From contig JAHBVR010000012.1 of assembly GCA_019637395.1 (NCBI GenBank), positions 248,001-312,000 of the forward strand: 64,000 bases of DNA, written 5' to 3'. The stretch is from Vulcanimicrobiota bacterium. GTDB taxonomy: Bacteria > Vulcanimicrobiota > Xenobia > Xenobiales > JADMJV01. Under the pieces are notes generated by a model. That model ran no database searches and was not told where the DNA came from. It was given only the letters and a program-made list of their open reading frames with translations. The position numbers and the translations under genes were made by a program. This document shows, one piece after another, positions 30,204 to 39,620 of the stretch. Position 1 is the stretch's first letter, and each line of letters opens with the position of its first letter.

Positions 30204-31256
30204 GACAGACTTTCCTACCTTAAAAAGCTAGTTGAAACCCACGGGGGCCCCGGCTACGAAGAGAACGTCCAGGCCCTCTTTCGCGAGCGCGTCAAGGGCG
30301 CTGCCCAACGCCTCGAAACCGACCTGATGGGTTCGGTGATCGCAGTGTGCAACGACCAGGGCGGACCGCGCGTCATGATCGAGGGGCACAGCGACGAAAT
30401 CGCTTTCGTGGTCCGCTTCGTGGACGACAGCGGCTATTTATATCTGGCCGCTTCCGGCGGCTGGGACGAAGAAGTGCTGGTCGGCCAGCGAGTTTTGGTG
30501 CATGCCGCCAATGGTCCCGTCTCCGGTGTCTTCGGCAAGAAAGCCATCCACCTGATGGAGCCGGAAGAGCGTAAAAAGAAATCCGAGTTGCACCAGCTCT
30601 GGGTGGACATTGGCGCCAACACCAAGGAAGAAGCTCTGAATGCGGTGGAAATCGGCGACTCGGTCACCCTGGATGCCTGCTTCACCCCTCTCCTGAACGG
30701 CAAAGCGGTGGCCAAATCCTTCGACAATCGCTCGGCCATCTTTTGCGTCTCGGAGACTTTACGCAGCCTGAAGAACAATTTGAAGTGCACCGTCTACGGC
30801 GTGGCCGCGGTGCAGGAAGAAATCGGCTTGCGCGGCGCCAAAGCCGCCACCCACGCGGTAGATCCCGTGGTTGGTATCGCTATTGACGTCACTCACGCCA
30901 TGGACATTCCGGACGTGAGCAAGAAGAAGTACGGCGACGTCAAGATCGGCGCCGGCCCGGTCATCGTGCGCGGGCCCAACGTCAACCCCAAGGTCTTCCG
31001 CCGCCTGGTCGAAGTTGCCAAGAAAAAGAAAATCCCCTACCAGGTAGGCGCCAGCGGCGTGGGCACCGGCACCGACGCCAACGTCATCCAGATCAGCCGC
31101 GACGGCGTGGCCACCGGGCTGATCGGGATTCCCCTGCGCTACATGCACAACCCCTGCGAATTGCTGGCCCTGGAAGACCTGGAAAACTGTGTCAGGCTGC
31201 TGACTGCTTTCCTGGAGTCAGTCAGCCCTGAGGACGACTGGACTCCCGGAATCTAG
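30195..31256 (+). CDS. M42-family metallo-aminopeptidase
   Basis: A 353-residue cytosolic aminopeptidase of the M42 (FrvX/YsdC, tetrahedral TET-type) family. All five expected metal ligands and the catalytic Glu are visible: IEGHSDEIAF (His), SFDNRSA (bridging Asp), AVQEEIGLRGA (catalytic Glu and Glu ligand), IDVTHAMD (Asp) and LRYMHNPCELL (His). Length matches the family. Such enzymes remove N-terminal residues from short peptides and usually assemble into dodecamers. ATG 30195; the start faces the minus-strand PEGA-like gene, and a LysR regulator follows after six bases. Confidence 0.94.
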   Translation: MNQDRLSYLKKLVETHGGPGYEENVQALFRERVKGAAQRLETDLMGSVIAVCNDQGGPRVMIEGHSDEIAFVVRFVDDSGYLYLAASGGWDEEVLVGQRVLVHAANGPVSGVFGKKAIHLMEPEERKKKSELHQLWVDIGANTKEEALNAVEIGDSVTLDACFTPLLNGKAVAKSFDNRSAIFCVSETLRSLKNNLKCTVYGVAAVQEEIGLRGAKAATHAVDPVVGIAIDVTHAMDIPDVSKKKYGDVKIGAGPVIVRGPNVNPKVFRRLVEVAKKKKIPYQVGASGVGTGTDANVIQISRDGVATGLIGIPLRYMHNPCELLALEDLENCVRLLTAFLESVSPEDDWTPGI

Positions 31257-31262
31257 TTTTCC

Positions 31263-32141
31263 ATGGATACACTGGTGAGTATGCGGGTCTTCCGCCAGGT
31301 GGTGGAATCGGGCGGTTTCACGGCCGCCGCCGCCGTCTTGGAAATGTCGGTGGCCATGGTGAGCAAGCATGTTTTTCACCTGGAAAACCACCTGGGCACG
31401 CGCTTGCTCAACCGCACCAGCCGCAAGGTGGCCCTCAATGATCCGGGCGCCCGCTATTACGAGCGCTGCTGCGAAATCCTGGACCAACTGGAAGAAGCGG
31501 AAAACGGCCTGGGCAAGGTCATGGAAAAACCTTCGGGAACCCTCAGAGTGACCGCTCCGACCTGGTTTTCCAATCGCTTTTTCGCCAGGGCGTTATGCGA
31601 GTATCGGCGCCGGTTCCCTGAGGTCCACCTGGACATCTCCCTGAGTGACGCCTTCGTCGATCTGGTGGATGAGGGGCTGGATGTCGCTCTACGAGTCATG
31701 CAAAAAGCCGAAACCTCTCAAACCACCCGCTATATCATCACCATGGATTTCGCCGTGGTGGCCTCCCACGAGTATTTGCAACGCAAGGGACGTCCGAGCA
31801 AGGCCCAAGATTTAGAAGGACATGATCTGCTGGTCTATTCCTATCTCCCCAAGGGACTGTTTTGGGAAAAGCCCGGCTGGCGGATGAACAATACCACTCT
31901 GATTGCCCAACTGGCGGCCGAGGGAGCGGGATTGGCCATTCTACCGCGGCTGCTTTTTGACGAAGAGAGCTTTCGCGACCAGTTGGAAGTGGTGGAAATA
32001 AACTTTTCCCTGCCCAGTCCGTCGCTTTATGTAGTCACCCACGGGCGGCGCCATTATTCACCTCGGGTGCGCAGCTTCATGGACTTCTTCGCGACGCTGG
32101 CGGCGCCTATTTGCCGGCGGCAGGCTGGTGAGCCAGGGTAA
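31263..32141 (+). CDS. LysR-family transcriptional regulator
   Basis: A 292-residue regulator. The N-terminal winged helix-turn-helix is typical (VFRQVVESGGFTAAAAVLEM, then LENHLGTRLLNRTSRKVALN), followed by a periplasmic-binding-protein-like effector domain (SGTLRVTAPTWFSNRFFA, DVALRVM). It resembles the PecT/CrgA group that ends in a basic tail. It begins six bases after the M42 peptidase stop, so it may be co-transcribed with it, an unusual place for a LysR gene since these are commonly divergent from targets. No good ribosome site precedes the ATG, consistent with coupling. Its end overlaps the opposing gene by 35 bases. Confidence 0.93.
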   Translation: MDTLVSMRVFRQVVESGGFTAAAAVLEMSVAMVSKHVFHLENHLGTRLLNRTSRKVALNDPGARYYERCCEILDQLEEAENGLGKVMEKPSGTLRVTAPTWFSNRFFARALCEYRRRFPEVHLDISLSDAFVDLVDEGLDVALRVMQKAETSQTTRYIITMDFAVVASHEYLQRKGRPSKAQDLEGHDLLVYSYLPKGLFWEKPGWRMNNTTLIAQLAAEGAGLAILPRLLFDEESFRDQLEVVEINFSLPSPSLYVVTHGRRHYSPRVRSFMDFFATLAAPICRRQAGEPG

Positions 32142-32934
32142 AGGTGACGGCTTCGACCAGCGCGTCTACGTGACGGGTGGCGCGGGGAGTGCCCCACTCG
32201 GTCAAGAAGGAATCATGCACGAAATAATCTTTGCTGCGGGCTTCATCCAACAAAGTGGGGCCGGTCTTGTCATTGCCGACATTCAGTTCGGTGGTGCCCA
32301 GGGCGCGCAGGAACATCTGCGCTTCGCTGCTGACCGGGACGCCAAAGACGTTACCGGCTTGGGTCAGGAAAGCCTTGTTCTCGGTGCCCACGCCGCCATC
32401 GGCGAAGAGCATTTCACCCAGTTGCTTGACGGCCGGCAGACCGATTTCGCCTCTAACTTTGGCTTGCTCCAGCATCCAGGTGCGAATACGGTTGCTGGGG
32501 GCTTTGGCGAACGATTCCAGTTGCAAGGCCTCCTGGTAGCCCAGTCGGGGCAGGTCGGCGCAGGCGCCGATCACGGTGTAACGCTGGGAAGCGATGTCGC
32601 CGATAGCCAGTTTTTCCTCATCGTTCAGTCCGCCGTCGGCCATGGCCCGGGTGGCCAACTGCAGCGCGAATCCGGTCTGGCGGCGGGCGATGGCGTCGCG
32701 CACGGCCGACTTCTCACCTCCGCCTAAAATCTGGGTGCGGCCCTGCTGGTATGCCGTGTTCAAGTTGCTGACTTCGAAGGCATCGGTGGCGGCGTTCAAA
32801 TCGTCGAGGGTCTGGTGCAGGGCGGCGTCGCCCAGGCGGGGACGATTGGTGAGCTCGTTGAGCATCCCTTGAACCTGACGGCGACCGTAAGCTTCGGGGA
32901 AGAACTTATTCTCGATGCGGTCTCTCAGGTTCAT
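32107..32934 (-). CDS. Helical protein of unknown function
   Basis: About 275 residues, predicted mainly alpha-helical with no signal peptide, Cys or membrane segment. A stretch near the middle (AMADGGLNDEEKLAIGDIA) resembles the helix-loop-helix of TerB-like or EF-hand-like proteins, but no confident match is possible. I start at ATG 32934 (MNLRDRIENKFFPEAYG) rather than a TTG six bases upstream. It is the third gene of a minus-strand run after the MarR-GNAT and TylF genes (41-base gap), and its last 35 bases overlap the LysR gene tail to tail. Confidence 0.6.
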   Translation of the reverse strand: MNLRDRIENKFFPEAYGRRQVQGMLNELTNRPRLGDAALHQTLDDLNAATDAFEVSNLNTAYQQGRTQILGGGEKSAVRDAIARRQTGFALQLATRAMADGGLNDEEKLAIGDIASQRYTVIGACADLPRLGYQEALQLESFAKAPSNRIRTWMLEQAKVRGEIGLPAVKQLGEMLFADGGVGTENKAFLTQAGNVFGVPVSSEAQMFLRALGTTELNVGNDKTGPTLLDEARSKDYFVHDSFLTEWGTPRATRHVDALVEAVTFTLAHQPAAGK

Positions 32935-32975
32935 ACCCAAAGTTAACCACCGATCCCTGAAAGAAGCATGAACGA

Positions 32976-33854
32976 CTATTTCTCCCAGTAAGCCACCGCG
33001 CGGTTGGCGAACACCAGCGGAGCCTCGATTCCGTGGCGGCTGCGGAATTCATCCACGGCCCGGCGTGCCCCCAGCGGCATGATGCCGTAGTCATCCACGA
33101 TCACGAAGCCGCCCGGTGAGAGCCGCGGATAAAGGGAATCCAGAGCCTGCACGGTCGACTCATAGTAGTCCGCGTCCAGACGCAGCAGGGCCAGCTTCTC
33201 GATGGGAGCCCGGGCCAGAGTATGACTGAACCAACCGGGTAAAAAACGAACCTGGCGATCGAGCAGGTCGAAAGCCGCGAAATTCTGCTGGACCGCTTCC
33301 AGGGAAACGCGAAAACCGCCGACCAGCTTGAGAAACTCGTGAGAAACCGCATCCAGCGGACTGACCTCGGGGTCGGGCTCGGGCAACCCCTGAAAGGAAT
33401 CGGCCACCCACACTTTACGCCGGGAATCCCCCAGAGCCTTGAGTAACCCGCGCATGTAGATGCAGGTACCGCCGCGCCACACCCCACATTCGATCAAGTC
33501 TCCGGGAATCTCGCGCTCGAGCAGGCTGCGCACGCAAAACTCGACGTTGTCCAGCCCGGAAGCTTCCAGCAGAGTGTATGACTGAAGCTGATTGGAACGA
33601 GCGTAGGCAGCCCCGAACTCGGGAGTAAACATCTCCAGGCTGCGCCGCACTTCCTCGGCTTGAGGAATGGTTCCGGCCCGGGCCTCTTCGGCGAAGCGGG
33701 TTCGGAGTTTCTCCAGGGCCTTTTCAGCCAGTCCGATCTCGCCGGCTGTTAGCGGAATCTCTTCCGTGTTGCGATAGTGAGTATTGCTCAGAGTGTTCCT
33801 GAGTAATCGGAGGTAGTCGCTTACCACCGCCTCGTGAGCCCGTGACCGTTTCAT
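32976..33854 (-). CDS. TylF/MycF-type SAM-dependent O-methyltransferase
   Basis: A 292-residue methyltransferase. The family's SAM motif is clear (LIECGVWRGGTCIYMRGLL), followed by VWVADSFQGLPEPD, LLRLDADYYESTVQAL (metal-binding Asp cluster) and GGFVIVDDYGIMPLGARRAVDEF, all diagnostic of macrocin O-methyltransferase-like proteins acting on sugar hydroxyls. The N-terminal 90 residues are helical. It begins 34 bases after the MarR-GNAT stop, so it is likely controlled by that regulator. The natural substrate may be a glycan or secondary metabolite; no biosynthetic cluster is visible nearby. Confidence 0.88.
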   Translation of the reverse strand: MKRSRAHEAVVSDYLRLLRNTLSNTHYRNTEEIPLTAGEIGLAEKALEKLRTRFAEEARAGTIPQAEEVRRSLEMFTPEFGAAYARSNQLQSYTLLEASGLDNVEFCVRSLLEREIPGDLIECGVWRGGTCIYMRGLLKALGDSRRKVWVADSFQGLPEPDPEVSPLDAVSHEFLKLVGGFRVSLEAVQQNFAAFDLLDRQVRFLPGWFSHTLARAPIEKLALLRLDADYYESTVQALDSLYPRLSPGGFVIVDDYGIMPLGARRAVDEFRSRHGIEAPLVFANRAVAYWEK

Positions 33855-33887
33855 GCCCGGCGATTCGGGATCGTCTTTACAAATTCC

Positions 33888-34889
33888 TTACAAATCCAGA
33901 ACCCAGGACTCCCCTTGCACCGGTTGGCCAAAAGAGGTGTGGGTGCTTTCCTCCACTTTACGATAGCCGTGAGCCTGGTAGATCTTGCGGGCCGAAGTGA
34001 GTTCGGATTGGGTCCACAGGTAGATCTTCTCGTAGCCGGCCTGGCGGGCAAATTTCTCGCACTGTTTGACGAGCAAAGACCCCAATCCAAAGCCGCGAGC
34101 CGCCGGCAACACCGCCAACAAGCGTAACTGAGCCACTTGCTCGCTACGTTCCACCAGTATGACCGTACCCAGGCGTTTGCCGTCGCGCTCGGCCACCCAG
34201 CAGGCTTCCCGGCCAGGTTTGAAGTTATCCAGAAAATCCGCCACGATCCGGGCCGCCACCGCTTCCAAGCCCTTCCCCCATTTGTAATTGGCACTGTACA
34301 TGCGCGCCTGGCTTTCCACGATCCAGCCCATGTCACCGGGTGCATGCGGGCGCAACACCACAGGACCTTTGGGACCATACTCCAACAGGGTCTCGATGGT
34401 GGCCATGGCGCTCACCAGTTGCTCCTGATCGTCAGAACTGAGGGGATCGAGCTGGTCGGCGACCTGGTCGCGCGAAGCCTTGTCCAGGTTGCGGAAGGCC
34501 TCGCGCCCTTGCATGCTCAGGTGGAGCTTGGCCTGGCGCTTGTCTTGCTCGGAGGGCGTTCGGGTAATCAGGCTGCGCGCCTCGAAGCGCTTGAGAATTC
34601 GCGACAGATAGCCGGGGTCGAGTTCAAGCAACTCGGCCAGCTCTTTGGCGGTAAGCCCCTGCACCTCGGCGCCGGCGCGGCGCTGGGTCCGGCGGCGCTC
34701 TTCGCCATCCAGGGAAGCCTGGCCGTTGCTGCGCCGGTCTTGCTTGCGCGTGCCGGTGCGTTGCGCCAGCTCGTATAAGACGCGGGCCTCGGTCAGAGTG
34801 AAAGGGGCCTCGTGGTAGTTCTCGTTGAGAACCCCCAGTTTCCCGGTGTAGTAGCGGTTAAAACGACGCACTCGAGCGATATGATCCAT
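33888..34889 (-). CDS. MarR-family regulator fused to a GNAT acetyltransferase
   Basis: A 333-residue fusion. Residues 1-165 are a MarR winged helix domain (TLTEARVLYELAQR, LTAKELAELLELDPGYLSRIL, LITRTPSEQDKRQAKLHLS). Residues 170-333 are a GNAT domain with the acetyl-CoA loop (LLAVLPAARGFGLGSLLVKQC) and the closing YQAHGYRK. MarR-GNAT fusions are a known family. A roughly 30-residue Arg/Gln-rich insertion (GTRKQDRRSNGQASLDGEER) interrupts the MarR domain before the recognition helix, which is unusual. I prefer ATG 34889 with GAGGGG upstream over a TTG at 34916, because that TTG lies inside the operator repeats. It heads an operon with the TylF gene and is probably autoregulated. Confidence 0.9.
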   Translation of the reverse strand: MDHIARVRRFNRYYTGKLGVLNENYHEAPFTLTEARVLYELAQRTGTRKQDRRSNGQASLDGEERRRTQRRAGAEVQGLTAKELAELLELDPGYLSRILKRFEARSLITRTPSEQDKRQAKLHLSMQGREAFRNLDKASRDQVADQLDPLSSDDQEQLVSAMATIETLLEYGPKGPVVLRPHAPGDMGWIVESQARMYSANYKWGKGLEAVAARIVADFLDNFKPGREACWVAERDGKRLGTVILVERSEQVAQLRLLAVLPAARGFGLGSLLVKQCEKFARQAGYEKIYLWTQSELTSARKIYQAHGYRKVEESTHTSFGQPVQGESWVLDL

Positions 34890-34903
34890 GAAAAGCCCCT
34901 CAA

Positions 34904-34943
34904 TTGTCTCGGTCAAACAATATAGTTGTCTTAGTCAACTATA
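34904..34943 (-). promoter_or_regulatory. Twin operator-like repeats upstream of the MarR-GNAT gene
   Basis: Two near-identical 13-bp elements, TTGTCTCGGTCAA (34904-34916) and TTGTCTTAGTCAA (34926-34938), start 22 bp apart, about two helical turns. The second lies within a longer perfect inverted repeat, TATAGTTG-N7-CAACTATA (34921-34943). TTG-N7-CAA is a common MarR-family operator shape, and the sites sit just before the regulator's start codon, as expected for autorepression. Confidence 0.65.
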
Positions 34944-35047
34944 AAGTCCTCCCAAAACCGTGCTTTATGGGCCAAAAGTACTGCCAAAGTGTTAGTTACG
35001 TTACAACGATGTTGCACATATTGACCCGACTTTGACAGACCGACAGG

Positions 35048-35070
35048 ACCCCCCGTGAGGGGGTGTTTTT
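35048..35070 (+). terminator. Hairpin with T-run in the ftsH upstream region
   Basis: ACCCCC (35048-35053) pairs with GGGGGT (35059-35064) around CGTGA, followed by GTTTTT. It is a convincing intrinsic terminator but lies 80 bases before the ftsH start, between two divergent genes, so no upstream plus-strand gene needs it. It may be a leader attenuator of ftsH or it may end an unseen small RNA. Confidence 0.6.
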
Positions 35071-35151
35071 CAGAAATTTTTCAGAAAATTCTGGTTTTCT
35101 GCTTTCAGAGATAAACAAACACAAAACACCAACACCTAGGAGACCAAAACA

Positions 35152-36930
<1,779 letters not shown>

Positions 36931-37007
36931 AAATAAAGGACGAACGTCAGTCGTCGCCGCGCGGCGGCTGGCGGGGTCCCAAAAGTTAGTTGGTCTCTAG
37001 GTTTAGT

Positions 37008-37048
37008 AGCCGGTCTGGCAGTGAGAACTGCCGCACCGGCTTTTTTTC
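37008..37048 (+). terminator. Strong intrinsic terminator after ftsH
   Basis: AGCCGGT (37008-37014) pairs with ACCGGCT (37035-37041), with an inner GCAGT-GAGA-ACTGC stem, followed by a run of T. It lies about 80 bases after the ftsH stop. Confidence 0.92.
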
Positions 37049-37080
37049 TTTGGTATTTCAGGGGCAGAGCGGACTTTACG

Positions 37081-37505
37081 GCTTGGCGGTAATTCTTACC
37101 GCGGGCTGGTTTGACGGCTTGGCGGTATGAATTACCGCCGACTGGTAAGTCCCGTGGCGGGGGGTCCCCGCTTGTCGGCCTGGTGGCAAGAATTACCGCG
37201 GGCTGGCAAGTCCCGTGGCGGAGGGCCTGCGCTTGTCGGCCTGGCGGCAAGAATTACCGCCGGCTGGTAAGTCCCGTGGCGGGGGCCCCCGCTTGACGGC
37301 CTGGCGGCAAGAATTACCGCGGGCTGGTAAGTCCCGTGGCGGGATCCCCGCTTGTCGGCCTGGCGGCAAGAATTACCGCGGGCTGGCAAGTCCGTGGCGG
37401 AGGGCCTGCGCTTGTCGGCCTGGCGGCGAATTACCGCCGGCTGGTAAGTCCGTGGCGGGGGCCCGTGCTTGACGGCCTGGCGGTAGGAGTTACCGCTGGC
37501 TGGCC
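37081..37505 (-). repeat. Array 1 of about 60-bp palindrome-containing repeats (reverse orientation)
   Basis: About seven full units and one shortened unit with periods of 58-61 bp fill the gap between the ftsH terminator and the XRE-nuclease gene. Each unit holds a hairpin core such as GCGGTAATTCTTACCGC or its degenerate form, then CTGGTAAGTCCCGTGGCGG and a GC-rich CGCTTGTCGGCCTGGCGG. Cores AATTACCGC occur at 37130, 37191, 37252, 37312, 37371 and 37429. Units differ mainly in the GC-rich part. The same family appears in opposite orientation at 42.99 and 44.1-44.75 kb. No unique spacers are present and reading frames break between units. The array ends at the base before the stop codon of the next gene. 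Confidence 0.93.
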
Positions 37506-37506
37506 A

Positions 37507-38313
37507 TCAAGCGCCGCGGGGTAGTTCCTCTGTCGGCGAGCTTTTCGGGCGGATTCTCTGGGGTCTGAATCTGGCCATTCGCTCGCGAAAAATGTCGATG
37601 AATTGGCCGCTCAAAATTTCCGCTTCGCAAAATCTAACGACCGGTATCTTTAGCTGCTCGTCGCGCCGCCTGTCATAGTCGAACTGCTGGTTGTGCAACG
37701 GTCCGTCCATTTCGTTGGCAACCCAGACGCCTTTCTGATGAGCCAGCAAGTCCACGCGGATTCTCCGGTGGCTCAATAAGAAGTTAATTTGTGGCCACAA
37801 CAGCCAGTCCTCAAAATAGATAGCGGCGCGGCGCGCCAAACCGAGAGGCTCCCCATTCTCTTTGGCCAGAAAATGAGCCGGCGGGTTCAACGCGGTGATA
37901 CTGGCGAAAGCCGTAGAAGCGCCCGCGTTGTAGAATTCGGCATAGGGGATCACGTCCAGACGGGTGTCGGCTCGTAGCAAGCGCTTGATTTCTAAAGGAG
38001 GCTGATTCTCGAAGTTACGCTTCCGGTAGAACCAACTATAACCACCCGACAGCGATGCCCAGGTCTGCCCGGGATCGACTTCTACTAGATGGGAAGGCCA
38101 GTTCCAATGGGCGCGATGTTTCTCCCAGTCCCAATAACAATCCAGGAACTTGCTACACGGAAGTCCCAGAAGTTGACAGGCCCTTTGATAAAGATGCGGC
38201 GGCCATCTACGTTGCCCCGACTCGTAGCGAGATAGAGTCGCTGGAGGAATTTCTAGCCATCCCGCCAGCTCTTGTTGTGAGATATTGAGTTCCATTCGGC
38301 GTGCTTTCATCAT
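37507..38313 (-). CDS. XRE-type HTH fused to a DUF559/Vsr-like nuclease domain
   Basis: A 268-residue protein. Residues 1-55 are an XRE/Cro helix-turn-helix (ELNISQQELAGWLEIPPATL, SRYESGQRRWP). Residues of about 140 to 245 resemble the PD-(D/E)XK fold of DUF559/Vsr-like proteins: Asp188 (RIRVDLLAH), Glu201-x-Asp203-Gly (VANEMDGPLH), then the signature YDRRRDEQLKIPVVRF. The putative metal-binding Asp and Glu are both retained. The middle 60-140 is Trp-rich and not recognised. Such combinations suggest a DNA-binding protein with nicking or cleaving ability. Its stop codon is at the very edge of repeat array 1, which makes the repeats candidate targets (inference). Confidence 0.72.
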   Translation of the reverse strand: MMKARRMELNISQQELAGWLEIPPATLSRYESGQRRWPPHLYQRACQLLGLPCSKFLDCYWDWEKHRAHWNWPSHLVEVDPGQTWASLSGGYSWFYRKRNFENQPPLEIKRLLRADTRLDVIPYAEFYNAGASTAFASITALNPPAHFLAKENGEPLGLARRAAIYFEDWLLWPQINFLLSHRRIRVDLLAHQKGVWVANEMDGPLHNQQFDYDRRRDEQLKIPVVRFCEAEILSGQFIDIFRERMARFRPQRIRPKSSPTEELPRGA

Positions 38314-38502
38314 GACCCAAGCCTAAGCCCATTTGCCGGGGCAGTGGTGAACTCAGTATGTCCTAAACATGTATTTTCTTATTCGCGGGCTGAACCCCCA
38401 CCCGGCTCCCGGCGTGTAACATCACATGACCTTGAACATAACCGGTGATTCCGGCGGACCTGGCCGGCTACGCGGCACTATCCATGGGCGCCGAGTTTTT
38501 CT

Positions 38503-39141
38503 ATGATATTACTTACGGTTCTCATCCTGGATCATCTCTTGACCCGAGCCGGCTCCCCGCCGATCTGCTTCAGTCTGCTGGCTATTCCCTGCGCGGCCAT
38601 GCTGGATTGGCGGCGCACCCGCCATCGCAAATTGCGCGCTGGTTACGTCCTCCTATACTGCTACCTGTTATTTGGTCTGCTACCCTGGCCGCAAGCACCG
38701 ATGACCGACGCTGCAGTGGTCATCCACAAAGAACGCCGGGAGTTACTCTACCAGGGAAAATCCATGCGCATCGGTCTGGGCAATCACCCTCAGGGTAGCA
38801 AGGAAGAAGAGGGGGATGGCAAAACCCCCGAGGGCTTTTATCGAATTTGTAGCAAAGCCAGCGACAGCCCCTTCGGCCACTGGCTCGGGCTGGACTATCC
38901 CAATCGCCGGGACGCCTGGAACGGCCGACTTCACGGCAAGGTGAGCTGGTTGGAACTGACCCGCTGGAACTGGTTCTGGCGCAGCGAACCTCCCCAGACC
39001 ACCCGGCTTGGCGGTCAGATTGGAATTCATGGCGGGGGCAGTGGTAAAAACTGGACCCTGGGCTGCATCGCCCTGGACGAGCTCGACATCAAGGAGCTGT
39101 TTCAGGGGCTCCCTTTCGGAGCGGTTGTCGAGGTCCGTTGA
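38503..39141 (+). CDS. L,D-transpeptidase (YkuD family), membrane-anchored
   Basis: A 212-residue protein with two N-terminal membrane segments (MILLTVLILDHLL; RAGYVLLYCYLLFGLLPW) and a C-terminal YkuD domain from about residue 70. The catalytic signature is present: His176-Gly-Gly (IGIHGGGSG) and Cys188 in NWTLGCIAL, preceded by KTPEGFYRI. It would make 3-3 peptidoglycan crosslinks or attach proteins to the wall. ATG 38503 lacks a strong ribosome site. The gene stands alone inside the repeat-bounded island, and its 3' end overlaps the frameshifted minus-strand gene by about 50 bases. Confidence 0.88.
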   Translation: MILLTVLILDHLLTRAGSPPICFSLLAIPCAAMLDWRRTRHRKLRAGYVLLYCYLLFGLLPWPQAPMTDAAVVIHKERRELLYQGKSMRIGLGNHPQGSKEEEGDGKTPEGFYRICSKASDSPFGHWLGLDYPNRRDAWNGRLHGKVSWLELTRWNWFWRSEPPQTTRLGGQIGIHGGGSGKNWTLGCIALDELDIKELFQGLPFGAVVEVR

Positions 39142-39588
39142 CAGGCCTGCCCATCGGCAAAGTGCCCTCGCGGTGCAGGTCGAAATATTCCAGCAGTTCC
39201 TGCTCGTTGGCATAAACCCAGAGGCATCCGGCCCCCTCGTACCAGCGACCGCCCTGACTCAACTCCAAGGCGAGGCAAATAGAGCCATCCCTTTCCGGCC
39301 AAGGTCACCGGCTTGAATTCTGGTGCCGTCGGGCAAGAAGAGACAGTCGAGGCTGGCCACCTCTATGACCAGAGAACCGCCCACAAATAAGGTGCGTTTG
39401 TCCGCGGAAGAGTAGACATGTTCCATCAGCTGTCCCCCGGATTCACCCATCGCCGCATAAGCCTGAGCCGGGGTCATCCCCAGACGGATGCCGTCCACCG
39501 ACAAAGTCCCCTTGCCCAGGCTCCAATCCAGCTCGGGTAGGGAATGGCGGGAAAAGCAGGCGTAGCCAAGCGCACAAAGGCCCAGCAC
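39089..39588 (-). pseudogene. Membrane-anchored protein of unknown function, frameshifted
   Basis: The minus frame from GTG 39588 encodes an N-terminal membrane helix (VLGLCALGYACF) and a small domain (GTLSVDGIRLGMTPAQAYAA), then stops at 39259 after AGDLGRKGMALFASPWS. A different frame continues the protein-like sequence downstream (LALELSQGGRWYEGAG, then LWVYANEQELLEYFDLHREG) to a stop at 39089. A single-base change in the AAAGGG tract around 39290-39296 would join them. The in-frame sequence before GTG (LRKRLLELAA) looks like part of the same helix but abuts the IS end and a TAG, so the original start is uncertain. Real inactivation and a sequencing error look the same here. Confidence 0.6.
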
Positions 39589-39620
39589 CGCCGCCAGTTC
39601 CAGGAGACGCTTGCGCAGCT

